DNA from: an uncultured Lachnospiraceae bacterium
GTDB lineage: Bacteria; Bacillota; Clostridia; Lachnospirales; Lachnospiraceae
Direction of reading: 5' to 3'
Assembly: GCA_949893755.1 (NCBI GenBank)
Contig: CATLCV010000034.1
Span: 1 to 33,622, forward strand
Length of the DNA: 33,622 bases
In this document: positions 33,441 through 33,622 of the stretch, one piece after another
Numbering within the stretch: the stretch's first letter is position 1
Layout: the number at the start of each line of letters is the position of its first letter
Notes under the pieces: generated by a model
The model's input: only the letters and a program-made list of their open reading frames with translations
Databases searched by the model: none
What the model was told of the DNA's origin: nothing
Position numbers and translations under genes: made by a program

Positions 33441-33622
33441 TCACTCATCCTCCTCATAGCATAATGCCAGAAGCTCCGTCAGCTTTTCCAGAGAACTATT
33501 GCTCATCCGCCCGATCTCCGCGGCGGCCTGCAGATGCCCCTCCGCGATCCGCTGCTGCTCCTCCTGATAAAATTCTTTATTCCGCGCCGACACAAAGCTG
33601 CCCCGGCCGACCGTGGTTTCAA
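33441..33622 (-). CDS. GntR family transcriptional regulator, C-terminal end (cut by window edge)
   Basis: The last 60 codons of a YtrA-like GntR regulator. They begin ETTVGRGSFVSARNKEF, the end of the winged helix (the TxxGxGxFV motif), followed by a helical tail ending LLALCYEEDE. The helix-turn-helix itself is outside the window. It is the first gene seen of the GntR, ATPase, permease operon and by analogy represses it. Translation is nearly continuous into the ATPase gene. Confidence 0.9.
   Translation of the reverse strand, partial: ETTVGRGSFVSARNKEFYQEEQQRIAEGHLQAAAEIGRMSNSSLEKLTELLALCYEEDE

Overview
This window looks like chromosome from a Gram-positive gut anaerobe of the Clostridia, most likely Lachnospiraceae. 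The reasons are the gene order tmcAL, pta, ackA, yceD-like, rpmF; the four-cysteine L32; strong AGGAGG-type ribosome binding sites; TTGACA/TATAAT promoters; and a sigma factor paired with a DUF4179 protein. I do not name a species. Core genes are GC-rich by eye. Three genes (8052-9584, 16004-17761, 30307-31899) are clearly more AT-rich and look acquired.

Layout. 1-5045, minus strand: patatin-like phospholipase, polyphosphate kinase, aldose 1-epimerase and a cut-off topoisomerase III. The ppk leader carries a run of related hairpins. 5396-7030, plus: a YbiT-type ABC-F ATPase in which one of the two composite ATP sites appears dead. 7148-7792, minus: histidine phosphatase. 8052-10088, plus: an AlbA_2/ATPase/winged-helix protein with an internal 13-base tandem repeat, then a GNAT acetyltransferase. 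10098-11798, minus: DUF4091 protein. 11944-12615, plus: YczE-like membrane protein. 12836-15881: hypB and hypA, then a FAD/FeS oxidoreductase and a divergent LysR regulator that are both broken; one deletion appears to have removed both 5' ends. 16004-17761, plus: AAA-ATPase-like/PD-(D/E)XK protein. 17879-21777, minus: Mrp-type FeS carrier, a large palindromic element, then yfcC and iadA. 21992-25070, minus: rpmF, yceD-like, ackA, pta. 25329-26672, minus: mgtE. 26880-28166, plus: tmcAL. 28321-30155, plus: ECF sigma factor and its probable membrane-anchored anti-sigma. 30307-33622, minus: a second AAA/PD-(D/E)XK protein behind a GntR, ABC ATPase, ABC-2 permease operon.

How the genes work together. 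Pta and AckA make acetate and ATP, and TmcAL uses acetate and ATP to modify elongator tRNA-Met, so acetate metabolism and translation meet in one cluster with L32. IadA and YfcC form a two-gene operon suited to taking up and cleaving isoaspartyl dipeptides. HypA and HypB are nickel-insertion proteins without a nickel enzyme in view.

The most interesting signals are the 13-base coding repeat, which shifts frame with every unit gained or lost and contains canonical slippery heptamers; the paired degeneracy in the ABC-F protein; the double deletion in the hyp locus; the 84-base nested palindrome at 18896-18979; and the ppk leader hairpins whose stems change on both sides together.
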